A DNA stretch of 64,000 bases from Lepidostoma basale (lineage: Eukaryota; Arthropoda; Insecta; Trichoptera; Lepidostomatidae): positions 1,736,001 through 1,800,000 of the forward strand of contig JAHDVF020000211.1 of the NCBI GenBank assembly GCA_022606425.2, given 5' to 3'. Under the pieces are notes generated by a model. The model was not told where the DNA came from and did not search any database. It was given only the letters and a program-made list of their open reading frames with translations. Shown here piece by piece: positions 21,470 to 32,999 of this stretch. The position numbers and the translations under genes were made by a program. Within the stretch, counting starts at the first letter, position 1. Each line of letters opens with the position of its first letter.

Positions 21470-22118
21470 GGTCAGAATCTTCAGGTATCTAGGCATAGAC
21501 CTGGTTGGAAGAACTGATCTCTGGGGAAGAATGTATGACGGATTGTGAAATAAGTGCGAACGGTGAGAAATTAGAGCAAGTTACAATAAATATATCGACT
21601 GAAGCAAAGATGGCAGTGCATAATGGAGTTCTAGTGCCGACGCTTATGTATGAAAGTGAAGCTTGGAGTTCGCAAAATAAGGATGAAAGTAGGATAAATG
21701 CCGTAGAAATGAGGTCACTAAGAAGGATGTGCGGAAAAACATTGAATGATAGAATATTTAATGATGAAGTAAGAAAGGAATGTAAGGCGGATGAATGCGT
21801 GATAGATAAAATTAAGAAAGGGTCAGTAAGATGGTTTGGATTTATGCAACGAATGGATGAGGGAAGAATGGTTAAAAAGATATATATCTTACAAGTAGTG
21901 CGAATGGAAAAAGAAGTCGAGGAAGGCCAAGGAAGACATGGCATGACCAAATTAATCAATTACTGAAAGGCGGCCATGTTCGAAGTAGGAACAATCGACG
22001 AGCGTGCATGTTGCGATGTGTGAATGTAGAAGAGGCGCGAGAGTTATGTCTCTGCCTACTCCTCCGGAGAAACGGCATGATGGTTAGTCAGTTAGTTAGT
22101 TAGTTAGTTACTGAGATT
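21470..22118 (+). repeat. LINE-A 3' part with (TTAG)n tail
   Basis: The frame 21505-21966 encodes MAVHNGVLVPTLMYESEAWS and ESRINAVEMRSLRRMCGKTL, then VRWFGFMQRMDEGRMVKKIY. The terminal block and (TTAG)n tail end at about 22118. Two frameshifts near the end. Confidence 0.85.
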
Positions 22119-22159
22119 TCAGCCTGTTGCGAGTAATTTGACAATACAAAACAAAGAAA

Positions 22160-22650
22160 CAAACAAACCATCACGCCGTTTCCCCGCAGGGGTAGGCAGA
22201 TAAAATAGACTGCCCCACTACTCTTTCCTGACATACCTCTCTAGCTTCCTCCACATTCATACAACGAGTCATACACGCACGTCGATTCCTCTGACTTCTA
22301 ACATGACCAACCTTTAAAATTTGATTAATTTGGTCACTCCATTTACATCATTAAAGTACCTATACTTTCTTAACCATTCTTTCTCCATCCATGCGTTCCA
22401 TATGTCCGAACCATCGCAGCGATCCTTTCATAATTTTGTTTATAATACCTGCTTCCGCTCTACATTCCTTTCTTATATCAGCATTTGAGATTCTGTCGTA
22501 TATCGTTCTACCACACATACGTCTTAGGGACCTCATCTTTACCGCAATTATTCTGCTTTCATCCTTCTTCTGCCAGTTTCAAGCTTCGCTATCATACATT
22601 AGGGATGGAACCAGAACTCCATTGTGAACGGCTGTTTTCGCTTATTTAGT
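22160..22650 (-). repeat. LINE-A 3' part, inverted
   Basis: Facing 21470-22118 tail to tail with about 40 bp between them. Preceded by a (AAAC)n run, a variant of the tail. It extends back to the block for the GVLVPSLMYDSEAWN-like peptide. Confidence 0.8.
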
Positions 22651-23375
22651 AATCTTTCATATACGCGTTTCATGTTGGCGAGTCGTGTACACCAATGGAA
22701 ATAATGAAGTCATGCACACTGCGCCTGCGTCCGACACGATTGATCGGAAAACGATAAGAAGAATTCTCCTTGGGGTAGCCATCTTGGATTTTATCTGACA
22801 TCACGCCATCTCCCGGCCCAGAGTATAAACAATATGACGTGCGGAGGCTGCACCGAGATCTATCTTCCATCGAATGTTGGCGAGCTATGCGGAAAATTTG
22901 TAGATTATCTATTTTCGAACACACCGAGATGCTTGGGCAGTACATAGCGCGGACGCTGTTCGATAAATAATCATTTGAAGTACTCGATTCCATACTGATA
23001 ACGCGTACATTGTATAAAACAAAAACGGTAGTAGGGAATATACCATATAGAGTGAATGCGAAAAGATAAGAGATTATTATGAAACAAATGGTGTGAAATC
23101 GCGCACAGGAAATTTGTACTTGGTATAAATTATATCTTATATTTATATTGGATACTTACACTTCTCAATTGAAATTAATTTTAAGAAAAAAAACAGATGA
23201 AATATTCTTTAATAATTTTGTTTCACTCTGCTTGATTGTCTAATATTTTCGAATTAACCAGAAGATGACATCAAGTTACTGAATATATAAGTCAAATATA
23301 TAAAAAAAATTGGATTTGTTCATAAAAATCTCCAGAACCATGTATAATCATTAACTTTATTATCGATTGAAATGA
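22651..23375. other. Unassigned DNA with a GC-rich patch
   Basis: 22670-23000 has a 107-codon minus-strand frame rich in Ser/Arg that I do not recognise. The rest is AT-rich. It may be a decayed mobile element. Confidence 0.3.
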
Positions 23376-23379
23376 AAAT

Positions 23380-23690
23380 ATATTCAGTTCTAGTACCGAC
23401 CCTTATGTATGAAAGTGATGGCGAAGGGTCACTAAGATAGTTTGGATATATACAACGAATGGATGCGGAAATAATGCTTTGAAAGATATATACAAGTAGT
23501 GTGAATGGAAAAAAAAGTCGAGGAAGGCCAAGGAAGACATGGCGTGACCAAATTAATCAATTACTGAAATCCGGCCATTTTCGAAGCAGGAACAATCGAC
23601 GAGCGTGTATGTCACGATAGATGAATGTAGAAGAGTCGCGAGAGGTGAGGATAGAGCAATGTGGCGTAATGGTTAGTTAAATTCAGATTC
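23380..23690 (+). repeat. LINE-A 3' fragment with internal deletions
   Basis: Starts at the block for GVLVPTLMYES-like codons, loses about 200 bp, continues through RGRPRKTWRDQINQLL and ends near GGCGTAATGGTTAG. Confidence 0.65.
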
Positions 23691-23809
23691 CCATCATCGA
23701 TTCTCTACCTGATGGTCGCGACCACCCCATGAGTCATGATGCGATATAAGGGGGGATGGGGGAGGGGGAGACGCATTTAAAAATATATAATATTATAATA
23801 ACCCATAAA

Positions 23810-24300
23810 CGATTTTTTTGGAATATTACTCACTTTTCAGTTAATTTTTATCTTAACATGTATCGAAGGTTTTAGATCTTTATCGGGAGAACAAAATAAA
23901 GTTATTTCGTTCTCCCAATAATTAAGGTGTTTACACCACCAAAACACGTCGAGAAAAATAAATTGAATTGTGAAAAAAAGTTATTTAATTAATAAAAAAT
24001 ATTATGGATTCACACAGTGGTAACGCCATATTTATTGTTTCTTTAACACTGATAAACATTTAAAACTCTACATTAAATAATTAATACAAATGAATACATA
24101 TGTTTTCTAAAAGTTTAATTGTTATATATTTTATGTGAATGACATGTTTCGTTAGTCTAAGATATTATCAAATGTATTCGTCTGTCTAAGCATTTGATAA
24201 TGCCATGGACAGGTGAAACATGTCATTTACATAAAATATAATAAAACCTCTAGAAAACAGACGTTTTCATTTGTATTAAATTGTAAACGCCATAATTATT
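23810..24300. repeat. Two inverted hammerhead-like repeat pairs side by side
   Basis: 23835-23970 is a facing pair of the TTCTC family with decayed cores. 24085-24275 is a facing pair of the AAACGTCTGTTTTCTAG family. The latter's right arm has GATAATGCC...GGTGAAACATGTC. Confidence 0.55.
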
Positions 24301-24331
24301 AAAGTAGAAGTAAAGTAGTTTCAAGGAAGTT

Positions 24332-24575
24332 GTTTCTTCTTCTTCGAGTGCCAAGTCAGGTCCCCCCGACGTCGGCTCTCACCCTGGCGTAGGCCTCTCT
24401 GTCCTGTGCCAGACGGAACAACTCCCCCACCCCTCGAATTCCGGTCCACTCCTTGATATTCTCGAGCCAGGACATCTGGGGTCTCCCCGTACCGCGCCTA
24501 CCCTCGATCTTCCCTTTCATGATGAGGTGCAGCAGATCGTATTTCTCGTTGCGGAGAATGTATATGTCTCTGATA
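24332..24575 (-). repeat. LINE-B 3' end, inverted
   Basis: From the CTTCTTCGAGTGCC terminus, through the REWTGIRG...LFRLAQDR-like block, to the GRIYILRNEKYDLLHLIMKG region. Same family as 17770-18520. Confidence 0.75.
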
Positions 24576-24579
24576 TATA

Positions 24580-26030
24580 ATTTCTACACATAGTTAACAA
24601 TAGCAATAAATTAAACAAACTTGAAAATTTAGAAATCCCCAAGTCGGTTAAATTGGGTGAAAACATAATTAATAATCAGATTCCTCCTTTTACTCATTTC
24701 TCCTTAAATACTTTGTCTAGATTTCCCAATCTCCCGTTCCCAATCAAATGCAAATTAATCAATTAGTATTGTAATATATCTGATTTTATTTGGAATTCTA
24801 TGATACTTCCAACTCTAACAGAAATTCGTTGAGTGAAGCATCAATAATTGGATGGAATTCTAGTGCCAAATCGTATGTGAAGAAATGAAACATATTACTC
24901 ACTAGTTGGAAAAAATAAAAGTGAATGTAATATACCTACTCGTAAATATATGTTAGACTAATGAAGGGAAACATTTTAACTTTACTTCTTAAAATATTCT
25001 CCGACAAAACGATAATACAATATAATAAGTCATGCATAAATTCACTGGAATGCAATTCAGACGTAAAAGATATTTTTGTCTATGACAAGTTTAACTTTTC
25101 TATACTTCAACTGCCAAAAGATTTGTCACATTGACATTGAAAGCTGTCCTTAAATATTAATTCATCATCATAGCATAACGTTCTTTGTTGTCTATTACTC
25201 ACTCACATATCCATATAATAATAACTAAGTATGTATATTATATTCTTTTTCGTCTTCTTCTTTATGTAGATCTTGCAATCTGTTTAGACAGGATATCAAA
25301 TTTGGTCCCGTGATGAAGAAATAATAAAAATAAAAATAATGTATTAAAATTATATACTTAGGAAATTGAAAATAACTTTATTTTATTTTTGGTACACAGC
25401 TTTATGTTCAAATGAGTCGTCTAAATATTTTTCGTTTGTTATATCTCATTTGTTTACAATATAAATAAATAATAAATAAATGAAAGAATGAATAAATTGA
25501 TATATAAATAGATAGAAAAAAAAATAGTAACAATAATAATAAAAAGTAAATAAATAAATTAAATACGAAGGTCGACCAGAGCGCATTGGCGAACGCGTAT
25601 AATTAAGTTTAAATCTTTTTCGATCTAACCCATTGAATCTTATTCGAAAATATTATATATATACTTTGAGAAAGGAATGTCTGTATGCCGTAATTAGCTT
25701 TAAAAACATCATGCTTTGTTCCAATTTTGGCGCCATTGTACAAAAAAATATAAAATACCCATTTAGTGCCTACATCTAAATGTTCTAATGTTTTTTTAAA
25801 TATAAAAACATATCATATTAGCTGAGTTGTTACCTGGGAGGGTTCAAGTAATGTATTGAATCTAGAAAGGAATTTGTATAAATATCTGCATAATGTGCTT
25901 CTTGTTAGCAGACATTCTTGTGTGGGTAATGATGTACCCCGGGCTTGAGATATGTATGCAAACGATAATTTATATCCCTAGGACATGTAACGTGACCGTT
26001 AAAGATCAAAGTATGTAGACGATCCAACCA
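24580..26030. other. AT-rich intergenic DNA
   Basis: 24590-24775 weakly resembles the PLE C-terminal block (encoding NLEIPKSVKLGENIINNQIP in one frame). Otherwise only A-rich simple sequence (25440-25565). Confidence 0.35.
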
Positions 26031-26032
26031 AA

Positions 26033-26945
26033 AAACAAAGACATATGAATCAGAAAATCATAGCGATACCGTATAATTAAAGATACCAAAAATCAGAGAG
26101 ATATAAGAAATATAAAGAGATACCAGAAAGTCAAAGAGATGCCAAAAAATCGTAGAAATACCAACAGAAAAACAACATTATTCCAGAATATCAAAGAGAT
26201 AATATTTTAAAATCAAAGATATACTAGTACATTAAAGAGATACCAGATAATCAAAGATATACCATAATATCAAATAGATACCAGAAAATCAAAGAAATAC
26301 CAGAAATTCAAAATTATTCCAGAATATCAAAGAGATAATATTTTAAAATCAAAGATATACTAGTACATTAAAGAGATACCAGATAATCAAAGATATACCA
26401 TAATATCAAATAGATACCAGAAAATCAAAGAAATACCAGAAATTCAAAATTATTCCAGAATATCAAAGAGATAATATTTTAAAATCAAAGATATACTAGT
26501 ACATTAAAGAGATACCAGATAATCAAAGATATACCATAATATCAAATAGATACCAGAAAATCAAAGAAATACCAGAAATTCAAAATTATTCCAGAATATC
26601 AAAGAGATAATATTTTAAAATCAAAGATATACTAGTACATTAAAGAGATACCAGATAATCAAAGATATACCATAATATCAAATAGATACCAGAAAATCAA
26701 AGAAATACCAGAAATACAAAATTATTCCAGAATATCTAAGAGATAATATAAAATTAAAGATACATCAGTACATTAAAGAGATACCAGAAAATCAAATATA
26801 TACCATAATATCAAAAAGATACCAAAAAATCAAAAGAATACCAGAAATACAAAATGATTTCAGAATATCAAAGAGACACTAGAAAATCAAAGAGATACCA
26901 GTACATCATAGAGATACCAGAAAAACACAGAAATACCAGAAATAA
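26033..26945. repeat. Satellite: 17-bp unit with 136-bp higher-order repeat
   Basis: Basic unit close to AATCAAAGAGATACCAG (17 bp). In the centre, TTCCAGAATA recurs at 26181, 26317, 26453, 26589 and 26725, spaced exactly 136 bp, that is eight 17-bp units. The first four repeats are almost identical, while the flanks hold more diverged single units. No direct-repeat/spacer logic, so not a CRISPR. Confidence 0.95.
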
Positions 26946-27079
26946 TTAAAATTTAAGAAGATATCGGCAAATCCATTGGTTATATAAAAAAAACGAGTTT
27001 TCACGATCGAAAAAGATATGTGTTAAATAATAGATAAACGCATTAAATTCATATTTAATGTATGATACAATTAATGAAT

Positions 27080-27425
27080 TGTCATGATGCTTCTGGAGCA
27101 ATCTAAAGATCTCCACAATGATCCAGCAGCCCCTTATAACAAGCTTCATGAGAGCCGGTCGCCTAGCATGGTTTACTGGCGAGCTGGAGGGACTAGAGCA
27201 ATCAAGATGTATGTAAAACCTGTATGTGTCAAGACTAGTTGGATTAAGACATCTAGGAAAGCTTGGACAGCGCTAATGGATAATGTTCTGGCTGATCTGG
27301 GTAAGCAGGGTGAAAGAGACTGCTGGGAACAAACTACGCAGGACGAGGAATTTAAAATAACAACGAGGAGTGTCATTGTAGAGGTTAAATTCTTCAAGAG
27401 TTGTACGCTCATATGAAGTAAGTTC
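27080..27425. other. Unassigned block with open frames on both strands
   Basis: A GC-richer 330 bp segment with a 110-codon plus-strand and an 85-codon minus-strand frame. The plus frame contains WTALMDNVLADLGKQGERD. I recognise neither. It may be a retroelement fragment or a host exon. Confidence 0.3.
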
Positions 27426-27477
27426 TGCAAATCTAACGTTATTGGCTATCTTTCATTCATTGTGTAAATACAAACAA

Positions 27478-27660
27478 ACAAACAAACAAACCATCACGCC
27501 GTTTCCCCGAAGGGGTAGGCAGAGAGAATGGACCACCACACTACTCTATCCTGGCAAACCTCTCTAGGTTCCTCCACATTCATACAACGAGTCATAACAC
27601 GCACGTCGATTCCTCCGACTTCTAACATGACCAACCTTTAAAATTTGATTAATTTGTGTA
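27478..27660 (-). repeat. LINE-A 3' end, inverted, with (AAAC)n tail
   Basis: The terminus CATCACGCCGTTTCCCCGAA is preceded by (AAAC)n at 27470-27490. It runs back to the DQINQILKVGHVRSRRNRRA block. Confidence 0.75.
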
Positions 27661-27699
27661 AATACAGTGAACATATTATTTGTGACAATCTTATAGATA

Positions 27700-28175
27700 G
27701 AGTAAGCTTGTGGCCGTTTACAATGGAGTTCTGGAAGCATGGAACTGGCAGAAGAAAGGTGAAAGCAGAATAAATGCGGTAGAGATGAGGTCCCTACGAC
27801 GTATGTGTGGTAGAACCATGTACGATAGAATCTCAAATGCTGATATTAGAAAGGAATGTAGAGCGAAAGAAGGTATTATGAACAAAATTTTTAAAGGATC
27901 GCTTCATCGGTGAAGAAAGAATGGTTAAAAAAAAGTATACGTTAACGATGTAAATCGAGTACGGAGTCGAGGTAGACCGAGGAAAACATGGCATGACCAA
28001 ATCACTAAAATTTTAAAGGTTGGTCATGTCAGAAGCCGGAAGAATCGACGTGCGTGTATGACTCGCTGTATGAATGTGGAGGGATCTAAAGAGGTATGTC
28101 AGGATAGAGTAGTGTGGCAGTCCATTCTTTCTGCCTACTCCTGCGGAAAAACGACGTGATGGTTTGTTGTTGTTG
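27700..28175 (+). repeat. LINE-A 3' part
   Basis: Encodes WNWQKKGESRINAVEMRSLR then MCGRTMYDRISNADIRKECR, with deletion of the WFGHMERM block, through to the terminus GGAAAAACGACGTGATGG. Confidence 0.75.
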
Positions 28176-28279
28176 TAGAGTAAGCTTTATGAGAAATCCG
28201 TTGGTCACTTATCTATGGTGCATACCATAGACACTACATCTGTCACGTAGGACTACTCTAAGTAAAAAAAAAAAATCTT

Positions 28280-28385
28280 GGGTATGTTCGTGTTTTGTTC
28301 TATTCTCTTACTGGTCGACGTATTGGAGATCGCTGCAGTCTCCATCTTCAGGGCAATTGATGAGTCAAGAATTTCTGAAACATTT
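28280..28385 (-). repeat. Decayed hammerhead-like repeat, GGAGA family
   Basis: On the minus strand: CTGAAGA, one extra T, stem II GGAGA/TCTCC with a 9-base loop, then AATAC in place of GAAAC. A sister copy (GAAAC kept, first box interrupted) is at about 44620-44680. Confidence 0.45.
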
Positions 28386-28474
28386 GATAACACACCAACA
28401 AGGCGAAATATGTTCATTCCATAGATAATGCTATTTAAAGTGTAAATGTACTAATATGATCCGAAAACAAAAAT

Positions 28475-28862
28475 AAACAAATCTTCACGCCGTTTTCCTA
28501 GATTGGTTAACAGATAGAATAGACCGCCACACTACTCTATCTTGACAAAATCTCTCCAATTTCTCTACATTCTTACAGAGGGTCATACATCTAACATGAC
28601 AAATCTTTAAATATTGATCAATTCGGTCATCCCATATTTTCCTCGGTTTTCCTTGACTCCTTATTCCATCTATAAAGATAGCATATGTACATTAAACCAC
28701 TTTTTATAAATCCTTACGTTCCATATGTTTAAGCCATCTCAGTGATATTTTATATACATATTTTTTTCATAATATTTTTATTAATTCTAGATTCCTTCAT
28801 GATATCAGCATTTGAAAATTTGTCATACGTCGTTTTAACTCCCATTCTTCTAAAGGATCTCA
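28475..28862 (-). repeat. LINE-A 3' part, strongly decayed
   Basis: Recognised by the terminus at 28480 and the blocks corresponding to WFGHME and DRISNADI. No frame survives. Confidence 0.6.
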
Positions 28863-28867
28863 TCTCT

Positions 28868-29062
28868 ACTATCATCATCAGTATAAGCCATTAGTGGCCC
28901 AGTGTCAAACACAGGCCTCCCTTCCCGACTTCCACAATTCTCTATCTCTCTCCGCTCTGTGCCATTGACCTCCTGCCACTCTCTTGGTTTCATCAGACCA
29001 TCTGGCTTGTGGTCTGCCAGGATTTCTATGGCCGGTTCTCGGTCGCCATTCCAGGATGTCTC
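28868..29062 (-). repeat. LINE-G 3' fragment
   Basis: GC-richer block starting with an ATC repeat (the likely tail on the minus strand) followed by a segment with Trp/Arg-rich translation. 5'-truncated; one copy only in this window. Confidence 0.4.
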
Positions 29063-29239
29063 CACTTTTATACAATATTTTATATTATTATTGCATAAAA
29101 TCAGAGAAACATATAAAATAGAAGTAATTTATTGTTTTTATGGCGAGTTATTTACCATTTAGTCCGTATTTGTACTCGTATATGTATAGTATACCGTGTG
29201 ATGATAGGTTTTAGTAAATTTTATGAAGTTATCTGTCTT

Positions 29240-29312
29240 TGGTCTGGTGTAGAATTCACGCGACAGTAAAATTGCGATAGATTGACCTATCACATGTCAT
29301 GAGAATCAATAT
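29240..29312 (+). repeat. SINE body fragment
   Basis: Matches the non-tRNA part of the SINE at 19978 (GTAGAATTCACGCGACA ... CATGTCATGAGAATCA). It abuts the mariner left end. Confidence 0.6.
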
Positions 29313-29324
29313 AGGTAAATATTA

Positions 29325-30601
29325 GGTCCTTATATATGAAATTGGCGTTTTGCCGTACTGACAACTTTGATCTCAAATATCTTCTCTTTGGTTAGGAATT
29401 CCAAATTAAAATTTATACAGTTATTTACTCAAGTACCTATTTGTGTTTTGAAAATTATAATTCATTTGTTTTTTCCTCAATTGTTTTTTTTCTTTGCGTC
29501 ACTCAGTTTACAAAATGGAAAACTTGAAATATCGCGTTATTTACGAGTACGAGTTCCACCGTGGCACCAGTGCTGCAGAAACGGCTCGAAGGATTAATGA
29601 TGTGTATGGCGACGGTGCCGCAAAAGAAAACACAGTGCGTTTTTGGTTCCAACGTTTTCGTTCTGGAAATTTCGACCTGCAGAACAAGCCCGTGGACGGC
29701 CGGAGACCAAAGTTGATAATGAAGAATTGAAGGCTATTGTGGAAGCGGATCCATCGCAAACCACGTCCGAGTTAGCTGCAGGCTGCGGTGTTAGTGATAA
29801 AACTGTTTTAATCCACTTGAAGCAAATTGGGAAGGTGAAAAAACTTGAAAGGTGGGTACCTCACGAATTGAGTGAAGCAAATCAACAAACGCGCGTTGAC
29901 TGCTGCGTTGCATTACTCAACCGGCACAATAATGAAGGGATTTTGAATCGAATCATTACCTGTGATGAAAAGTGGATCCTGTATGATAATAGGAAGCGCT
30001 CATCGCAATGGCTGAACCCTGCCGAACCAGCCAAAACATGCCCCAAGCGAAAATTGACTCCAAAAAAGTTACTTGTGAGCGTTTGGTGGACTAGTGCTGG
30101 TGTCGTTCACCCCAGCTTTTTTAAATCTGGCCAGATGATTACGGCAGATGTTTATTGTCAGCAACTGCAAACCATGATGGAAAAACAACCGAGGCTGGTT
30201 AATCGCTCTAGGCCACTGCTGCTTCATGATAACGCTAGACCACAGACTGCACAACAGACGGCTACCAAATTAGAAGAGCTTCAATTGGAATGTCTAAGAC
30301 ATCCACCGTACTCTCCGGACCTTGCCCCAACAGATTACTATTTTTTTGTAATTTGGATAACTTCTTGCAAGGGAAAAAATTCAACTCCGATGGGGCAGTC
30401 CAAACCGACTTCAAAGATTTTATTGATTCCCGTCCGAATGTTTTTTTAGTAAAGGGATCGATGAACGACCTATGAGATGGCAAAAGTGCATAGATAGCAA
30501 TGGTACATACTTTGATTAAATAAATATATTATATTAAAAAAAATCAACTTTATGTTCCTCCCATACTAAGCGCCAATTTCATATACCCGTATGTAAGGAC
30601 C
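29325..30601 (+). mobile_element. mariner-family transposon, both ends present
   Basis: A 1,277 bp element flanked by TA (29323-29324 and 30602-30603). Inverted termini begin GGTCCTTA and share ATATGAAATTGGCG. The left copy lacks a few bases (CATACGGG-like) that the right copy keeps. The size is usual for mariner. It carries the broken transposase at 29515-30475. Confidence 0.92.
29515..30475 (+). pseudogene. mariner transposase, broken by two frameshifts
   Basis: The ATG at 29515 opens MENLKYRVIYEYEFHRGTSA with the paired helix-turn-helix DNA-binding region (AAETARRIND, ENTVRFWFQRFRSG). The frame shifts near 29700-29720 and again in a T-run near 30343-30355. The middle frame holds the WVPHEL linker signature and the catalytic triad: TCDEKWI, then HDNARP, then YSPDLAPTDYYFF, with 34 residues between the second and third Asp, so DD34D as in mariner. 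All three Asp codons are intact, so inactivation is by frame only. A rather young decay. Confidence 0.93.
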
Positions 30602-30604
30602 TAA

Positions 30605-31300
30605 TAGTTACGAGTATATCCTTTACATCAAATTAGCTCGCGCTGCAGCGATGTAAATAGCTTTTCAAATTTTTTTTCAACCATTTTATAATAATATTAT
30701 CAACTCATACCCTCATTTGTTCCCCTTAAATAACATCAGGGGTGCCATTTTGGGAATCTGTGGTATAAAACGTCAGCGACCGCCCCAGAAAAATGCGTAC
30801 AAAAAGTATTATATATAAAAGACAAATGGAGGAATTTAAATTATAAAATTATGCGTTAAAAGTAATATGGTATAACCGTAACAATTATTCGAACTGACCC
30901 GGAGCGGGTGCGGTGGTTAACAGATCAACAACATAAAGATCTAGCGCAGCCTCCAGCCTCATCTCCTGCCTCTAGAACGATCGCTGACTCGCCCGATGGA
31001 CCGGACAACCGCGGGGAATGCTGTCCAGATATTAATCCGCGTTATCTGTAATAATTGATTCGGAAAGAGATATTATGTACGATAAAGCGGATCGTGAATG
31101 TTCAAAGTAATGGCTCTACTGCGTATTTCCTACTCTGTATTCTAATGTAACCTAATACGTATCTGCTACTCCATTTCTTTTTTCCTAATTCAAATTTATG
31201 ATCAAGTTCCAACTTGCGAATTTCCTAAATCGAGTCTCGTAAAAAGATAAGTTCTATTTTACGTTACCTTGTCATATCTAAATGATCCGTTTTTTATCTG
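30605..31300. other. Intergenic DNA, nothing recognised
   Basis: A somewhat GC-richer patch lies at 30890-31040. No frame or family seen. Confidence 0.35.
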
Positions 31301-31302
31301 GT

Positions 31303-31872
31303 CGTAAATCGACGTGCGTGCATGTCACGATCTTGAGGAATTGAGAGAAGTATATGAAGAAGCAGTGCACAATGGTGTTCTTCTACCGACCCTTATGCAT
31401 GGAAGCGAAGCATGGAACTGGCAAAAGAAGGATGAAAGTAGAATAAATGCAGTAGAAATGAAATCTCTTAGACGAATGTGTGGATACTCTGTGTATGTTA
31501 GAGTGTCGAATGAAAATATAAGAAGTGAATGCGGTGTAAATGATGGTGATATGAAAGGATCATTAAGATGGTTTGGACATATGGAAAGAATGAATAAAGA
31601 AAAAATAGTAAAAATATTATATGTTAACGATGTAAATGGAACCAGAAATAGAGGAAGACCGAGGAAAACGTGACACGATCAAATAAATCAAATATTGAAT
31701 GTCAGCCATGTGAGGAGTTAGAAAAATCGACGCGCGTGCATGACACGATGTATGAATGTTGAGGAAGCGAGAGAAATATGTCAGGAAAGAAAAGTGTGGC
31801 AGTCCATTCTTTCTGCCTACCCCTTCGGGGAGACGGCGTGATGGTTAGTTAGTTAGTTAGTTAGTTTATATG
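31303..31872 (+). repeat. LINE-A 3' part with (TTAG)n tail
   Basis: 119-codon frame 31314-31673 with HNGVLLPTLMHGSEAWNWQK then KDESRINAVEMKSLRRMCGY and FGHMERMNKEKIVKILYVND. A stop precedes the last block. (TTAG)4 tail at 31849-31866. A short extra terminus follows at 31876-31935, and an inverted one at 31951-32010. Confidence 0.85.
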
Positions 31873-32014
31873 AAGAAAGAACAGTGTGGCGGTCCGTTAT
31901 TTCTGTCTACCCTTTCAAGGAGATGGCATGATGGTTATTATCTACACTAACCATCACGCCGTCTTTCCGAAAGGGTAGGCAGAAAGAATGGACTGTCACA
32001 CTTTAACCGATGCG

Positions 32015-32400
32015 GCACTCCATACCCTTCTCTTCTCGCCTCGCAGGAGACGCGGTGTGATGGGTTGCGAATCTCATCGCCACCAATAGGCATCTCCCGC
32101 GCACATCGATCGTCCAACATCCACAAAATAAACCTTAACCAAATATTATAAAATACGATGTACAACGATAAAAGATAAAATTACAAAATAAAAATACTTT
32201 AACAGAAAATTTTCTTTTTAGATGGTGCACATATTGCTTATTTAATTTATGTTCCACGTATCCGCCGTTTTTTTTAAATTAGCAGTAAAAAGGCACTTTA
32301 AAAAACCAACACCAGCAAGAACTTTAAAATAGTATTGAAGAAATTATTCAAATTGTCATTGGAACAAATGACAAATTTGCATGTATTTTTTTAAAATTAA
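32015..32400. other. Unassigned DNA
   Basis: 32015-32110 is a GC-richer block joined directly to an inverted LINE-A terminus. The rest is AT-rich with no signal. Confidence 0.3.
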
Positions 32401-32720
32401 AGACTAACACAAAGGATTTAAATCAATAATATTAGAATTTATTATACAATCTCCGAAAAATTGAGGGACGCCGAGGGCCCGGTAGGAGACAAATATCCTG
32501 GAGGAGCTGTTCCGAGCGGCGCAGGACAGAGACAGGTTCGCCGAGGTGATCGTTAACGTTGGGGGGACCCGACAGGGTACTTGAAAAAGAAGAAGATACA
32601 ATCTCCAATTCGAGCAGAATATAGTTCATTATTATGAAGAAAGAATCGGGTCATGTCCAAGTTTGAACCCACATCTCTGGATCAGGAGCCAAGAATTCTC
32701 ATTTTTAGACCACCATTATA
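32401..32720 (-). repeat. tRNA-like SINE (second family), copy 1, split by LINE-B
   Basis: 32405-32454 and 32607-32720 align with 32755-32925. On the minus strand the head has GCTCCTGATCCAGAG and a B-box-like GGGTTCAAACTTGG. It is split by LINE-B at 32455-32596. Confidence 0.6.
32455..32596 (+). mobile_element. LINE-B 3' end with 10-bp TSD
   Basis: Only 142 bp: the last codons of the LINE-B C terminus (EELFRAAQDRDRFAEVIVNV) and the GAAGAAGA tail. TACAATCTCC lies on both sides (32445-32454, 32597-32606). Confidence 0.85.
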
Positions 32721-32754
32721 TTAATATTTTTTTATTTTATTTAAAAAAAAAAGT

Positions 32755-32930
32755 CTTATACCAAGGATTTATATCAATGATATTAGAATTTATTTTACAA
32801 TCTTCAATGTGAGCAGAAAATAGCTCATTATTATGAAGAAGGAATCTGGTCGTGTCCAGGCTTGAACTCATGTCCCCTGGATCAGGAGCCAAGCGTTCTT
32901 TCCCCTAGACCATCACCCGAACTCCCGAAT
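32755..32930 (-). repeat. tRNA-like SINE (second family), copy 2
   Basis: The minus strand begins GGTCTAGGGGAAAGAACGCT, carries CTCCTGATCCAGGGGACATG and the B-box-like GAGTTCAAGCCTGGACACG. The layout is that of a tRNA with a body of AT-rich sequence. Direct neighbour of copy 1. Confidence 0.6.
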
Positions 32931-32999
32931 TCTCTGAATTCTCTGAGACATTGTAGGAGAAAGGCCAATTGGAGATCACGTCGCTAGGTGCATTTGGCT

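Noticed and set aside
21489..21959. 156-codon minus-strand frame
   Set aside because: Antisense shadow of the LINE-A frame at 21505-21966.
26033..26945. CRISPR-like array
   Set aside because: Units are contiguous 17-mers without unique spacers, in a eukaryotic window; it is a satellite.
27084..27416. 110-codon plus-strand frame as a host exon
   Set aside because: Possible, but a competing minus-strand frame exists, no splice sites stand out, and it lies against LINE-A copies; kept only as an unassigned block.
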